Positions 8,530-17,927 of a DNA stretch of 46,356 nt are shown here, piece after piece. The translations under genes and the position numbers were made by a program. The notes below the pieces were generated by a model, which ran no database searches, had not been told where the DNA came from, and saw only the letters and a list, made by a program, of their open reading frames with translations. The stretch covers positions 1 to 46,356 of the forward strand of contig NZ_BPKW01000013.1 of the NCBI RefSeq assembly GCF_019656015.1. The letters are read 5' to 3'. This DNA comes from Leuconostoc inhae (GTDB taxonomy: Bacteria > Bacillota > Bacilli > Lactobacillales > Lactobacillaceae). How positions within the stretch are numbered: position 1 is the stretch's first letter; every line of letters begins with the position of its first letter.

Positions 8530-9336
8530 CTATAAAATATCGGTAAAATAGTTTTCCAAAAATACCGCAACGCCATCATCTGCATTTGACAAGGTCACAT
8601 TGTTAGCAATTTTTTTCACACTTACAACAGCATTTTCCATCGCCACACCCACACCTGCAGATTGAATCATCTCTTCATCATTTTCCTCATCACCAAAAGC
8701 CATAATATCAGACCATTTAAATTCAAAATAAGAAATAAGTTTTTCTAAGCCATTTTTCTTATTAGTTCCTCTTGGTAAAAATTCAAGCAAATCACGTCTT
8801 GATCTAACAATTGTTAGATTATCAACTGTCTTCAGAAGCACACTAATTTTATCTATTTTAGTCGGATCATCTTGGCAAACAAATTTATAATATTTTTGGT
8901 CTGGTAACTTTGCAAAATTCAAATCACTGAATGTCATAGGCGGACCAATATAATTTTCATAAGTTGATTTACCAAGTTCAGTAATTGAATACGCTTGTTG
9001 CAGCGAGACAATATCAAGTGGAAAATGGTATGTCATCGCCAAATCATAAATAGGTAAAATATCTTTTTTAACCATTGCATGGCTAAATAGTGTCTTTTGA
9101 TTTGCATTATTGACAACAACTGCACCATTAAAGTTAATCGCATAATCATCTGCTTGTAGCAGATCAAGTTGTCTGATAAAAGGAAGAATTCCTTTTATCG
9201 GTCGGCCAGTAGTTAGAACAATTTTGATACCTTTTTGGTGAAGATTTTTTAAAACCAACTCACTGCGCAAGCTAATTTCTTTTTGTGGATTTAATAATGT
9301 ATTATCCAAATCTAATGCAATTAATTTTGTTGCCAT
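8530..9336 (-). CDS. Cof-type HAD sugar-phosphate phosphatase
   Basis: A 268-aa cytosolic HAD hydrolase of the Cof/YidA class. Motif I is LDLDNTLLNP at the N-terminus with the nucleophilic Asp, motif II is LTTGRP, and motif IV is the acidic GDEENDEEM near residue 222. A C2-type cap lies between motifs II and III. Such enzymes remove phosphate from sugar phosphates or related metabolites; exact substrates are broad. Its position just upstream of the phosphoketolase suggests housekeeping of sugar phosphates, but that is only context. Length is normal for the family. Confidence 0.85.
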   Translation of the reverse strand: MATKLIALDLDNTLLNPQKEISLRSELVLKNLHQKGIKIVLTTGRPIKGILPFIRQLDLLQADDYAINFNGAVVVNNANQKTLFSHAMVKKDILPIYDLAMTYHFPLDIVSLQQAYSITELGKSTYENYIGPPMTFSDLNFAKLPDQKYYKFVCQDDPTKIDKISVLLKTVDNLTIVRSRRDLLEFLPRGTNKKNGLEKLISYFEFKWSDIMAFGDEENDEEMIQSAGVGVAMENAVVSVKKIANNVTLSNADDGVAVFLENYFTDIL

Positions 9337-9435
9337 AAGCTAATAACATCCCTTTTACCAAATCAATAGTCACTTCATAGATAGTTAGAGCAGATAAAAA
9401 TGCTTTTAATTATCTTTAAAATCAGCTATGGTGAT

Positions 9436-9462
9436 TCAAAATGTTTGATATGTTTTAATCAT
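9436..9462 (-). CDS. 8-codon mini-ORF, MIKTYQTF
   Basis: A very strong ribosome binding site (TAGGAGG, 9473-9479) precedes ATG 9462; the frame stops after eight residues. It starts 126 bases upstream of the HAD gene start and does not overlap it. It may be a leader peptide or the decayed start of a small toxin-like gene. No function is claimed. Confidence 0.25.
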   Translation of the reverse strand: MIKTYQTF

Positions 9463-9576
9463 ATGAGACTGCCTCCTACCCCTATCTAAATTTAAACACG
9501 CTGATTTCTATTTGTAAAATAAATATTTATAATGACTTGTATTAACAATATAAATATAAACCGATATTTGTTCATA

Positions 9577-9606
9577 ATAAAAACCCACAACGTCAAATGT
9601 TGTGGG
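9577..9606 (-). terminator. terminator after MFS gene
   Basis: CCCACAAC / GTTGTGGG stem with a 7-nt loop, followed on the minus strand by TTTTTATT. It ends transcription from the exporter, and from the promoter embedded at that gene's 3' end. Confidence 0.85.
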
Positions 9607-9686
9607 CTATCTTCAATACTATGACACATATCTCAAATATTTTAATACTACTGAAATGTTACGCCAAAAATAGCAATCAATTCAAA

Positions 9687-9716
9687 ATTATATCTATGCC
9701 ACTGAATTTTTGTCAA
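9687..9716 (-). promoter_or_regulatory. promoter-like pair at MFS 3' end
   Basis: TTGACA (9711-9716), 18 bp, TATAAT (9687-9692) on the minus strand, overlapping the last codons of the MFS gene. The only thing downstream before the terminator at 9577-9606 is about 80 bases of non-coding DNA, so any product would be a short RNA. The -35 and most of the spacer are within the 27-bp repeat shared with 6022-6048. Confidence 0.4.
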
Positions 9717-10905
9717 CACGTCGCGCCATGGTCAATGCTAACAGCCCAGTGATAATTATCATTACAATAAAAACCGACAAAAATAACGTATTTGTCCATC
9801 CGTGATCCATCATAACACCCGAATATATCGGTCCAACAACACGACCAGAACTAATCATCATTGACACAAATCCTTGTGCCTGTCCAGCAACTTCTTTGGG
9901 TGTCATTTGGGCAACCCATGCCGGTACTTGCGGACTTTGTAGCATTTCACCAATCGTTAATAATTCAAAGACTAATACAATTTGCCAAAATTCTTCAACA
10001 AAAATCAAAAAGAAAAAGCTCAGCGCAAAAATAACACTCCCTAAAATAACAGACACATGGTACGGGTGTTTATTTGCCCAATTTGAGACAAATTTCTGCA
10101 ACACAATAATTGTGACACCATTAATCATCCATAAATCAGCATAGTTCCGCGTTGGCATGCCTAGTGTTTTCATATGTGGTGCCATAACTGTTTCCCAAAG
10201 CATGTAAGATAAATAGGTAATAAATAAGAGCGCACCAATAGCAATTAAAACAGGTGTTAATTTAAATTTTTTCTTTGTACTTGTTGGCTTGTTGCCCTGT
10301 TCTTCTTCGTTGTTAACTACCGGATCAGCATCGTCCACCGACACATTAAATTTAGTAATAATAATCAACATTAATCCAAAATAAATGGCCGTCGAAATCA
10401 TCATCAGTAAGCTGAACCCATAATCAAACAAATAACCAACAGCTAACGTTCCCAAAACAACACCAATATTTAAAACAATATACATATTATTAAATATCAC
10501 ACGCGTTTTTTGACCAGATATAGTTGTCGCAAATGAATTTACTAATGTCTGCTCAATGCCCATACCAAAATTTGCTATCCAGATTAAAATAGCAAATACT
10601 GGCCATTTATTAAAGAATATTAGGCTAGCCACCGCTGTCAAAATGATGATACTGGTCAAAACCATAGCAGCATAAGGGCGCCAGTGATCAAATAATTTAC
10701 CACCAACAAAAGAGCCAAATAAACTCACCATGGCCCCAATCATTAAAACAACGCCAGCGGTTGTAAAACTTTGATTCAAAACACCAGTGATGTACAAAGT
10801 CATAACAGGCCAAATCATAGAATTCCCTGTACTTGACAGCAAGGTACCTATAAGTAGCCATTTTTCATTGAGCTGTCGCGGTTTATCAGCTAAACTTGTT
10901 TGCAT
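9694..10905 (-). CDS. MFS efflux transporter, DHA1 type
   Basis: A 403-aa, 12-segment major facilitator protein. Motif A appears as GGKLFDHWRPYA after helix 2. The loop between helices 6 and 7 is long, charged and lysine-rich (EEEQGNKPTSTKKKFKL), and the second half ends ALTMARRVDKNSVA. The 12-segment size points to the drug:H+ antiporter-1 class, close to YttB/MdtG-like exporters. TTGGAGG precedes the ATG. It is monocistronic with its own terminator. The substrate is unknown. Confidence 0.8.
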   Translation of the reverse strand: MQTSLADKPRQLNEKWLLIGTLLSSTGNSMIWPVMTLYITGVLNQSFTTAGVVLMIGAMVSLFGSFVGGKLFDHWRPYAAMVLTSIIILTAVASLIFFNKWPVFAILIWIANFGMGIEQTLVNSFATTISGQKTRVIFNNMYIVLNIGVVLGTLAVGYLFDYGFSLLMMISTAIYFGLMLIIITKFNVSVDDADPVVNNEEEQGNKPTSTKKKFKLTPVLIAIGALLFITYLSYMLWETVMAPHMKTLGMPTRNYADLWMINGVTIIVLQKFVSNWANKHPYHVSVILGSVIFALSFFFLIFVEEFWQIVLVFELLTIGEMLQSPQVPAWVAQMTPKEVAGQAQGFVSMMISSGRVVGPIYSGVMMDHGWTNTLFLSVFIVMIIITGLLALTMARRVDKNSVA

Positions 10906-10937
10906 AAATCCTCCAATTAGTAGGTTTATTGTAGCAT

Positions 10938-10973
10938 AAAAAACAGCTTAGAATGAGCTATTTTAAGCTGTTT
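10938..10973 (-). terminator. terminator after small unknown gene
   Basis: AAACAGCTTA / TAAGCTGTTT stem, 13-nt loop, with a T tract on the minus strand. It ends the 104-aa gene's transcript just before the MFS gene's start region. Confidence 0.75.
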
Positions 10974-11016
10974 CAACAAAAATTATATTATGTAAAATTG
11001 TACGTTTCAGATACTG

Positions 11017-11331
11017 TCATCTTACCATGAATTTTTTTAAGAGGCGTCTAATTGGCTTGCTAAAAATAGCAGAATTCAAAACGTATTGATGCCTGACTGT
11101 GGTCGTTCTTAACCCACCTGCTTTGAGTAACTCGGCTACCTCAATTGGCTTAATTGGTTCATCAGGTTGATAGCGCCAATGATTGGTCTTTAAATCAATA
11201 TGGATGACATAATAATTTTTAGTATTATTTTTACTCGGTGCGTGGGCAATCAGCGTTTGACCAGCGTACTGACCAATATCTAATTGTCGTAAAATTTGTT
11301 GTTGTTTTGGGGTAAAATCGTTAATTAACAT
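11017..11331 (-). CDS. conserved-looking 104-aa protein of unknown function
   Basis: I do not recognise this gene. AAGGAAAAA precedes the ATG and a terminator follows, so it looks real. The protein is soluble and basic at its C-terminus (KPIRRLLKKFMVR). It contains a strand-rich central part (NYYVIHIDLKTNHWRY) and then a helix (PIEVAELLKAGGL). It diverges from zwf with 105 bases between starts. No cysteines, signal peptide or membrane segment are seen. Confidence 0.65.
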   Translation of the reverse strand: MLINDFTPKQQQILRQLDIGQYAGQTLIAHAPSKNNTKNYYVIHIDLKTNHWRYQPDEPIKPIEVAELLKAGGLRTTTVRHQYVLNSAIFSKPIRRLLKKFMVR

Positions 11332-11436
11332 TTTTTCCTTACCTAGCAGTTGACGTGTTTGTGAAAACGCATACTTTCTAACTGATTTTGCGTTATAATA
11401 ATAGTTGAATTCAATTCTAATATTAAGGGGAACATT

Positions 11437-12897
11437 ATGGTTTCAGAAATCAAGACATTGGTAACATTTTTTGGCGGTACTGGTGATTTGGCAAAGCGCA
11501 AGCTTTACCCATCAGTTTTCAACCTTTATAAGAAAGGTTACCTACAAGAACACTTTGCCATTGTTGGCACGGCGCGTCAAGAACTAACGGACGAAGAATT
11601 TAAACAATTAGTTCGCGAGTCTATTGCAGACTTTACAGAAGATCAAGATCAAGCCGAGGCATTTATTGCCCATTTCTCATACCGTGCACATGATGTCACA
11701 GATGCTGCTTCATATGGTATTTTGAAAGAAGCGATTGAAGAAGCTGCTACAAAGTTTGATATTGACGGTAACCGTATCTTTTACATGTCAGTTGCCCCAC
11801 GCTTCTTTGGTACAATTGCAAAGTATCTCAAGTCTGAAAACTTACTGGCTAATACTGGTTACAACCGTTTAATGATTGAAAAGCCCTTTGGTACATCATA
11901 CACGACCGCTGAAGAATTACAAAATGATTTAGAAAACGCCTTTAAAGATGATCAATTATTCCGTATTGACCACTACTTAGGTAAAGAAATGGTTCAAAAC
12001 ATCGCTGCTTTGCGTTTTGGAAACCCAATCTTTGATGCCGCTTGGAACAAAGACTATATTAAAAACGTACAAGTGACTTTGTCAGAAGTATTAGGTGTTG
12101 AAGAGCGTGCCGGCTATTACGATACAGCTGGCGCATTGCTTGATATGATTCAAAACCATACCATGCAAATTGTTGGTTGGTTAGCTATGGAAAAGCCAGC
12201 ATCATTTAACGATAAAGACATCCGTGCTGCTAAAAATGCTGCTTTCAACGCATTGAAAATTTATAATGAAGAAGAAGTCAACAAGTACTTCGTTCGCGCA
12301 CAATATGGTGCCGGCGATTCAGCTGATTTCAAGCCATACTTGGAAGAATTAGATGTCCCTGCTGATTCAAAGAATAACACCTTTATTGCTGGTGAACTAC
12401 AGTTTGATTTGCCACGTTGGGAAGGTGTCCCATTCTATGTCCGTTCAGGTAAGCGTTTAGCTGCTAAGCAGACACGTGTCGATATTGTCTTCAAAGCAGG
12501 CACATTTGACTTTGGTACAACACAAGAAGCACAAGAGTCTGTTTTGTCAATTTTGATCGACCCTAAGGGTGGTATAGAATTCAAGATTAACTCAAAGTCT
12601 GTTGAAGATTCATTCAACACACGTACTATTGACCTTGGTTGGACAATTTCTGATGAAGATAAGCAAAACACACCAGAACCATACGAACGTATGATTCATG
12701 ACACAATGAACGGCGATGGCTCAAACTTCGCTGACTGGAATGGTGTCGCAATTGCTTGGAAGTTCGTTGATGCAATTTCAGCAGTTTATACTGCCGGTAA
12801 AGCACCGCTTGAAACTTACAAGTCAGGTTCAATGGGACCTGAAGCATCTGATAAGTTGTTAGCCGGTAACGGTGACGCTTGGGTGTTTAAGGGATAA
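11437..12897 (+). CDS. zwf: glucose-6-phosphate 1-dehydrogenase
   Basis: A 486-aa enzyme that oxidises glucose-6-phosphate to 6-phosphogluconolactone, entry step of the phosphoketolase pathway. N-terminal dinucleotide fold: VTFFGGTGDLAKRKLYPSVF. Substrate and catalytic region: LFRIDHYLGKEMVQN near residue 175, with the catalytic His in QNHTMQIVGW near 241. The sequence matches the well-studied Leuconostoc mesenteroides enzyme almost residue for residue from memory, including the C-terminus GDAWVFKG. That enzyme accepts both NAD+ and NADP+. AAGGGG precedes the ATG, a TATAAT-like -10 lies about 40 bases upstream, and a strong terminator follows. Codon use is visibly more optimised than in its neighbours. 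Confidence 0.98.
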   Translation: MVSEIKTLVTFFGGTGDLAKRKLYPSVFNLYKKGYLQEHFAIVGTARQELTDEEFKQLVRESIADFTEDQDQAEAFIAHFSYRAHDVTDAASYGILKEAIEEAATKFDIDGNRIFYMSVAPRFFGTIAKYLKSENLLANTGYNRLMIEKPFGTSYTTAEELQNDLENAFKDDQLFRIDHYLGKEMVQNIAALRFGNPIFDAAWNKDYIKNVQVTLSEVLGVEERAGYYDTAGALLDMIQNHTMQIVGWLAMEKPASFNDKDIRAAKNAAFNALKIYNEEEVNKYFVRAQYGAGDSADFKPYLEELDVPADSKNNTFIAGELQFDLPRWEGVPFYVRSGKRLAAKQTRVDIVFKAGTFDFGTTQEAQESVLSILIDPKGGIEFKINSKSVEDSFNTRTIDLGWTISDEDKQNTPEPYERMIHDTMNGDGSNFADWNGVAIAWKFVDAISAVYTAGKAPLETYKSGSMGPEASDKLLAGNGDAWVFKG

Positions 12898-12912
12898 AAT
12901 TAATATATAACT

Positions 12913-12953
12913 AAAAGCGCTTAGAGAATTTTACCTCTCTAAGCGCTTTTTTT
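12913..12953. terminator. zwf terminator
   Basis: AAAAGCGCTTAGAGA / TCTCTAAGCGCTTTT, a perfect 15-bp stem with an 8-nt loop and T7 for the + strand. The A tract on the other side lets it serve the convergent ABC operon too. Confidence 0.92.
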
Positions 12954-13546
12954 CACCCTAATTGAATCAAATGAACAGGTAGATCGACCATTTGTTCCAA
13001 GTTATGTGATGTCATAACGACTACTTTTTGACGATCCTGTACCAGAGAAGCAATCATGCTCAAAATAATTTTTGTATTATCAACATCAACACCACTAGTC
13101 GGTTCATCAAAAATATACAGCTTTTTTTCCAACAAACACTGCCCGTATGTTAAGACCATTTGTCGCTCACCGCCAGATAATTTGCCCATTTCAACCTGCC
13201 ATATTTTATCCAATACCCGTTTTTTAATTATTTGAAATGTTGTATTTTCTGTTTCAATCGCTGGGTTACCAAGTTGTCGATACATTGTAATCGTCTGGGC
13301 AACACTAAGTGTTGTAAAAAAATGAATATGCTGCAATTGATAGGCAATTTCAGCTTGTTTGGGTACATTGATTTTATCGCCTTTGGCCGCTTTTGGACCA
13401 ACACCCGCAATAAAGTCTAACAGTGTCGTCTTACCAGCGCCATTAGCACCCGTAATCACATTGATTTCTTGATTAGAAAATTCAACCTCCAAATTCTGGG
13501 CGAGAACACGATCAGCATAACGTAATGAATAATTTTTTATTTGCAT
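12953..13546 (-). CDS. ABC transporter ATPase, last gene of Bce-type operon
   Basis: A 197-aa ATP-binding subunit, short for the family. Walker A is GANGAGKTTLL, the signature is KLSGGERQMVL, and Walker B is KLYIFDEPTSG followed by the switch His in MTSHN. It lies 15 bases after a six-helix permease on the same strand and should energise it. Both follow the Bce-type sensor kinase gene, so the operon appears to control two ABC systems. The cargo is unknown; a peptide or antibiotic is a context-based guess. Confidence 0.82.
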   Translation of the reverse strand: MQIKNYSLRYADRVLAQNLEVEFSNQEINVITGANGAGKTTLLDFIAGVGPKAAKGDKINVPKQAEIAYQLQHIHFFTTLSVAQTITMYRQLGNPAIETENTTFQIIKKRVLDKIWQVEMGKLSGGERQMVLTYGQCLLEKKLYIFDEPTSGVDVDNTKIILSMIASLVQDRQKVVVMTSHNLEQMVDLPVHLIQLG

Positions 13547-13561
13547 ATGTTAATCTCCTAA

Positions 13562-14317
13562 CTAGACCCGATCAATAATCGAATGAACTGATAATTTCGA
13601 CGTGCCAAACCACCCGAACAAACCATAAACCACCGTGACAATCAACCATATTAAAATCATACTATAATCAAATGTATGATTAAAAAACAATGACAACGTC
13701 TGGAAAGAAGTTTCAACCGTATAGGTTAGTGGATTAAGTAAGGATAGTATGTGACTAATCGATCCACTTTTTGGTAAATTAATCAGGGCAAACAACCCAA
13801 ACAATAAAATAGATACCAGAATATTAATTGATTCAATTTTAACTTTTAACAAAAATAACAGACTACTAATCAACGCCACAGGTACAGAAACAATTATAGC
13901 CGACAACATGCCAGCTAAAAGCAGACTAATATGCCAATTATGAAAAACTGTCATCACTACCACATTGAAGATAATCAATTCACCATTTAGAACTGCCAGT
14001 TGCACTAAAAAATTAGCGATGAGTATTTTCCATTTAGAACCAACAATAAAAAATAATTGTTTATAAAAACCATTTTCTCGTTGCGCAATCATGGCAACAA
14101 TCACATTATTTAATATTGTCACCATAATAATGTAGGCCCAAAAATAACTAATCACTAAATTAGTCGATTGGCTGAAACTGACAGCAGGGCGAGACCAGTA
14201 TTTGCCATTTTGGTATAAAAAATAAATCGTTGGTAATAGCAAGTTAAACACAAAGACAAATTTATTACTCAACAGATTAATGACATATACTTTGCTCAGT
14301 GCCCTTATATCGTTCAT
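13562..14317 (-). CDS. ABC-2 type permease
   Basis: About 251 aa with six hydrophobic segments and an ABC-2-like layout; a loop REN GFYKQLFF precedes helix 3. The start at 14317 (MNDIRAL) is favoured by GGGAG eight bases upstream over the ORF start 12 bases earlier. Partner of the ATPase at 12953-13546. It follows the kinase after 79 bases containing a possible weak promoter (TTGATT...TATAAA). Likely an exporter of unknown substrate. Confidence 0.72.
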   Translation of the reverse strand: MNDIRALSKVYVINLLSNKFVFVFNLLLPTIYFLYQNGKYWSRPAVSFSQSTNLVISYFWAYIIMVTILNNVIVAMIAQRENGFYKQLFFIVGSKWKILIANFLVQLAVLNGELIIFNVVVMTVFHNWHISLLLAGMLSAIIVSVPVALISSLLFLLKVKIESINILVSILLFGLFALINLPKSGSISHILSLLNPLTYTVETSFQTLSLFFNHTFDYSMILIWLIVTVVYGLFGWFGTSKLSVHSIIDRV

Positions 14318-14396
14318 ATTTACTCCCAAATAATTAATATATTTATGATAAAAAAATCATTTATATCATCATAACACAATAATCAACTCATGTTAT

Positions 14397-15275
14397 CTAT
14401 TTTAAGGTCAAAAAGCCAATGACAACTGTCGTCCCAACATCAATTTTTGAGGTCACTGTAATGTCACATGATAATTTATTCAACACTAATTTTGATAAAT
14501 ATAATCCCAAGCCACTCGATTTTTTATCTAGTCGACCATTATAACCAGTAAAACCATGTGAAAACAACCGTGGTAAGTCTGAAGCTAATATGCCAATACC
14601 ACTATCTGTAATACGTAATTGTTGATCAGTTATTTCAATTCTTACCCCACCTGTTTCCGTGTATTTCACCGCATTATTAATAATCTGCTCTACAGCTACC
14701 GCCAACCATTTAGCATCGGTTTGAATCGTTGCTTCACCGACAATTATCACCTTTAAATCCTTATGAATAAACTGAGCAGCATACTTTTTAATCACCATAT
14801 TAACTAACTCACGGATATTCACAACTTCAAAACGAAAATCAGTTGTTATATTTTGAACGCGAAGGTACTCAAGCAGAATAGTCAAATAATTTTCTAATTC
14901 AAATGTTTGCTTTTGAAGCTCCGGTAACCGCGTTTGCGCAATCAAATCTAAACTCGCTAATGGTACTTTCATTTGGTGCGTCCAGACACGCATAATATCC
15001 ATAAACGCTTTATCTCTCTGCATTTGCGCTGCCAATTTCGTACTAATTTGTGCATTTTCTGATTGTAAATCACCTAAATATCGTTGTTCGTGTCGAAATT
15101 TTTGATAATCAATCGTTGCGTAAATAATAAGCATTAACAAAAACAATAAACTTGCATTTAGAAGCGATGTCATTGGTAACTGCCATAAGAAAAAAGTACA
15201 TAAAAATAGACTCATCCCCACAATAAGTGTTAAAAATAACCCCAATTGTCGTTTTAAATACTTACCCCAATACAT
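14397..15275 (-). CDS. BceS-like intramembrane-sensing histidine kinase
   Basis: About 292 aa. Two membrane helices at residues about 12-55 are separated by only a few residues, so there is no real extracellular sensor; in this class the partner BceAB transporter senses the peptide. The phosphoacceptor block is VWTHQMKVPLASLDL. ATPase-domain boxes appear as N box EQIINNAVKY, G1 ITDSGIG and G2 SSGLGLYLS. I chose M at 15275 (MYWGKYL); it overlaps the end of the regulator gene, suggesting coupled translation. The ribosome binding site is weak (GGGG). Confidence 0.85.
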   Translation of the reverse strand: MYWGKYLKRQLGLFLTLIVGMSLFLCTFFLWQLPMTSLLNASLLFLLMLIIYATIDYQKFRHEQRYLGDLQSENAQISTKLAAQMQRDKAFMDIMRVWTHQMKVPLASLDLIAQTRLPELQKQTFELENYLTILLEYLRVQNITTDFRFEVVNIRELVNMVIKKYAAQFIHKDLKVIIVGEATIQTDAKWLAVAVEQIINNAVKYTETGGVRIEITDQQLRITDSGIGILASDLPRLFSHGFTGYNGRLDKKSSGLGLYLSKLVLNKLSCDITVTSKIDVGTTVVIGFLTLK

Positions 15276-15915
15276 AGCCAACCCCGCGTACTGTGTGAAT
15301 TTTATCAAAATTAATGACCGCTACTTTTTTCCGCAACCGTGCCATATTAACATGCAGTGTATTAGCGTCGATGAAATCGTCATTTTCCCACAGCTTTGCC
15401 AACAAGAAATCCTTAGTTACAACCGTTGTGCCATGTTCAAATAACGTCTGCAGTATTTTTGTTTCCGTTCCTGTTAAATCAATTTTAGCCTCAGCGCTAA
15501 TCAACTGACTATCAACTAAGCGATATCCAGCAAACATCAACTCTGACGCACTAAAATTGTAACTACGGCGTAACAATGCCTGCACTTTAGCATTCAAAAC
15601 AGCTAAATTAAACGGTTTAGCAACAAAGTCATCAGCACCCATACTCAATGCCATCACTTGATTCATTTCATCATTAGCACTTGAAATGAAAATAATAGGC
15701 ACTTTACTAATCTGACGTAACGCTGCTGTCCAATAAAAACCATTAAAGTAAGGTAACGTGATGTCCATTAATACTAAATCAGCATGTGCCTCAGTTATTT
15801 CTTGTACGACAGCACGAAAATTCAGCGTTGTCGCAACGCTGAATTCTCTGGATAATATATCTTTTAAACTGTCGACAATACTCGTGTCGTCTTCAACAAT
15901 AAATATTTTTTGCAT
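15262..15915 (-). CDS. BceR-like OmpR-family response regulator
   Basis: About 217 aa. The receiver domain starts MQKIFIVEDD, with the phosphoacceptor Asp in LVLMDITLPYFNG and the conserved Lys in DDFVAKPFN. The winged-helix C-terminus ends MARLRKKVAVINFDKIHTVRGVGYVLG (split: MARLRKKV, then HTVRGVGYVLG). A longer frame begins at 15951, but the start at 15915 gives the standard N-terminus and lies 8 bases after the permease stop. A candidate binding site with TNACA-N4-TGTNA form is upstream of bceA at 18762-18777. Confidence 0.88.
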   Translation of the reverse strand: MQKIFIVEDDTSIVDSLKDILSREFSVATTLNFRAVVQEITEAHADLVLMDITLPYFNGFYWTAALRQISKVPIIFISSANDEMNQVMALSMGADDFVAKPFNLAVLNAKVQALLRRSYNFSASELMFAGYRLVDSQLISAEAKIDLTGTETKILQTLFEHGTTVVTKDFLLAKLWENDDFIDANTLHVNMARLRKKVAVINFDKIHTVRGVGYVLG

Positions 15916-15922
15916 AACTTCA

Positions 15923-17926
15923 TTATACGTGACGTTGTACAATCTTAACATAACTACGCGACGTGACTTTATAAATCAGATAGTACATCACAACAATTAA
16001 TAGAATGACACCACCACTAACAGATAACATTAACATGTCATTGGTAATGCCAAAGGCATTAATAATTTTAGAAATCATGATATAAGCACCTGCAAAATGA
16101 ACAACAGCCACCGCAATTGGCATGAAAAACAATAAACGTATTTGACTATTAATTGTTTGTGACACTTCTTTTTTAGACAGGCCGACCTCTTGTAATATGC
16201 GGAACGCCTCTTTATCCTGTTCGCCTTCAGCAATTTGTTTATAATAAATGATTAACGCAGCACCAATGATAAATGTTAATCCCAATGTGAAACCAATGAA
16301 GAGAAAGCCACCTGAATATGCCTGCCCCTCTTTTAGTAGTGCAAATCGATCAGATGAGAATGCTGATACTCGGGGTACCGATGATAAGTTGCTGTCATTT
16401 TCACCTATTGATTTAAATGCTTTAACAACTTGCTTACTATCAATCTTACTTAAATTAATCACTAGCTTACGTTGTGCAATTGAGTAACCATCTGCATCAA
16501 ACGTAATACGTTGATACAGCTGTTTGGCTTGTCTATCATTTGCCGTTACAATCATCATACTGTTACCTACAATACTTTGAGTTGGATAGTTTTTGACATT
16601 TTCTGTTTGACCTTTAACACGTAATGATTGACCAAACCAGTTGACGCTCTTTGGATTAAACTGCCCAGCATAATTATGAATTAATATATCATTTGGTGCC
16701 AACTTCGGTATTTTGTTGCCAAGCTTAATTAACGTATCACGGGAAACAATCTCTACATTAGTAAGACCTGACTGACTAGCACTAGACATGACATGGTTAA
16801 CCGTCACATGTTCACTACTAGGCAATTGAACTGACGTTGTGCCATAGTCAACGTATTGAATCCCTTTTGTCAAATCAATATGTGTTTGTTGCTCAGTTAA
16901 TGACAAAAGACGGTCAAACTGTTCTTCTGTTACATTGCCAACACGAGTATCGCCTGTGTTCATGGCGCTCAGTTCGGTTGTAAATGGCATATTTGCCATC
17001 ATATTTTGTTTTAATCCAGCCTGTAACATGACTGTCGTGACTAAAGTCACGATGGCCATTGTGACTAGTATGGTAATATTACCTAACCCAATAGCATTTT
17101 GTTTCATGCGGTATAGTAAGGCATTTGTTGTGATAAATTTTTCTGGCTGATAATATTTACGGCCTCGTTTTTGACGTTTTAAATACCAAATAGTAAATGC
17201 GACATAAAATAAGTAAGTCCCTATAATCACTAATATCACTGCACCCGCAAATATGATAATCATAAGCGAATTTACTTTAATCGTTATCGCCATATAATAA
17301 CCAATAACTAGTAGTAACATGCCTAAAAACGCTAAAAATCCGCGTGATTTTGGTTCACGTTCACCCTGGTTCTCCGAATGCAATAATGACAAGCTAGAAT
17401 GGTGATGGATCGTCCACATACTAATCAATGCTAATAGGACAAAAGCCGTTAAAGTCACAATAATCGGCATAACAATGCCGACAACTGAAAAAGTTAAATT
17501 GAAATAGTTGCCACCGATTAAGGCAATAAAAACTAAAAATAAGAATTTTGATAAAATAATACCAATTATTGTGCCGAGTAATAACGTGGCTATTAACAAG
17601 AATAGTAGTTCAAGTAAGGCAACAAAAATAATCTGCGCCTTGCCAAGGCCTAAAATATCATACAAGCCAAACTCTCGTGAACGTTTCTTTAATAAAAAAC
17701 GGTAAGCGTAGATTTCAATCCCAATCGAAAAAGGAATAAGTATGATTTGACCAATAATTAAAACGACAGCTACTGACTTGATGTCTAATTTATCTAATTC
17801 TGGTGAAAAAGCAATTGATGCCAAAATAAAATTCAAAACAAACATCATCAGGGTTGCTAGTAAAAATGGGGCAAAGTTTTTGAATGACTTTCGAATGTTA
17901 CGTTGCGCTAATTTCAGATAAAACAT
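15923..17926 (-). CDS. BceB-like permease (peptide antibiotic detoxification)
   Basis: A 667-aa permease with FtsX-type repeats. One helix near the N-terminus, three more up to about residue 150, then further helices around 200-300, and an extracellular domain of roughly 200 residues (about 310-510) before the last three helices. The large domain between helices 7 and 8 is the hallmark of BceB transporters, which free the lipid II cycle from bacitracin-like antibiotics and pass flux information to the kinase. Starts 1 base after the ATPase stop. The full module ATPase-permease-regulator-kinase is in one operon. Confidence 0.88.
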   Translation of the reverse strand: MFYLKLAQRNIRKSFKNFAPFLLATLMMFVLNFILASIAFSPELDKLDIKSVAVVLIIGQIILIPFSIGIEIYAYRFLLKKRSREFGLYDILGLGKAQIIFVALLELLFLLIATLLLGTIIGIILSKFLFLVFIALIGGNYFNLTFSVVGIVMPIIVTLTAFVLLALISMWTIHHHSSLSLLHSENQGEREPKSRGFLAFLGMLLLVIGYYMAITIKVNSLMIIIFAGAVILVIIGTYLFYVAFTIWYLKRQKRGRKYYQPEKFITTNALLYRMKQNAIGLGNITILVTMAIVTLVTTVMLQAGLKQNMMANMPFTTELSAMNTGDTRVGNVTEEQFDRLLSLTEQQTHIDLTKGIQYVDYGTTSVQLPSSEHVTVNHVMSSASQSGLTNVEIVSRDTLIKLGNKIPKLAPNDILIHNYAGQFNPKSVNWFGQSLRVKGQTENVKNYPTQSIVGNSMMIVTANDRQAKQLYQRITFDADGYSIAQRKLVINLSKIDSKQVVKAFKSIGENDSNLSSVPRVSAFSSDRFALLKEGQAYSGGFLFIGFTLGLTFIIGAALIIYYKQIAEGEQDKEAFRILQEVGLSKKEVSQTINSQIRLLFFMPIAVAVVHFAGAYIMISKIINAFGITNDMLMLSVSGGVILLIVVMYYLIYKVTSRSYVKIVQRHV

Positions 17927-17927
17927 A

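Larger units (their letters stand above)
9337..9693. other. intergenic: terminator and a strong-RBS mini-ORF
   Basis: It holds the exporter terminator (9577-9606) and, on the minus strand, TAGGAGG 11 bases before an ATG that opens only eight codons (MIKTYQTF, 9436-9462). The mini-ORF closely resembles the exporter leader ORF at 2350 (see findings). The remainder is AT-rich, with no clear promoter for the HAD gene. Confidence 0.5.
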
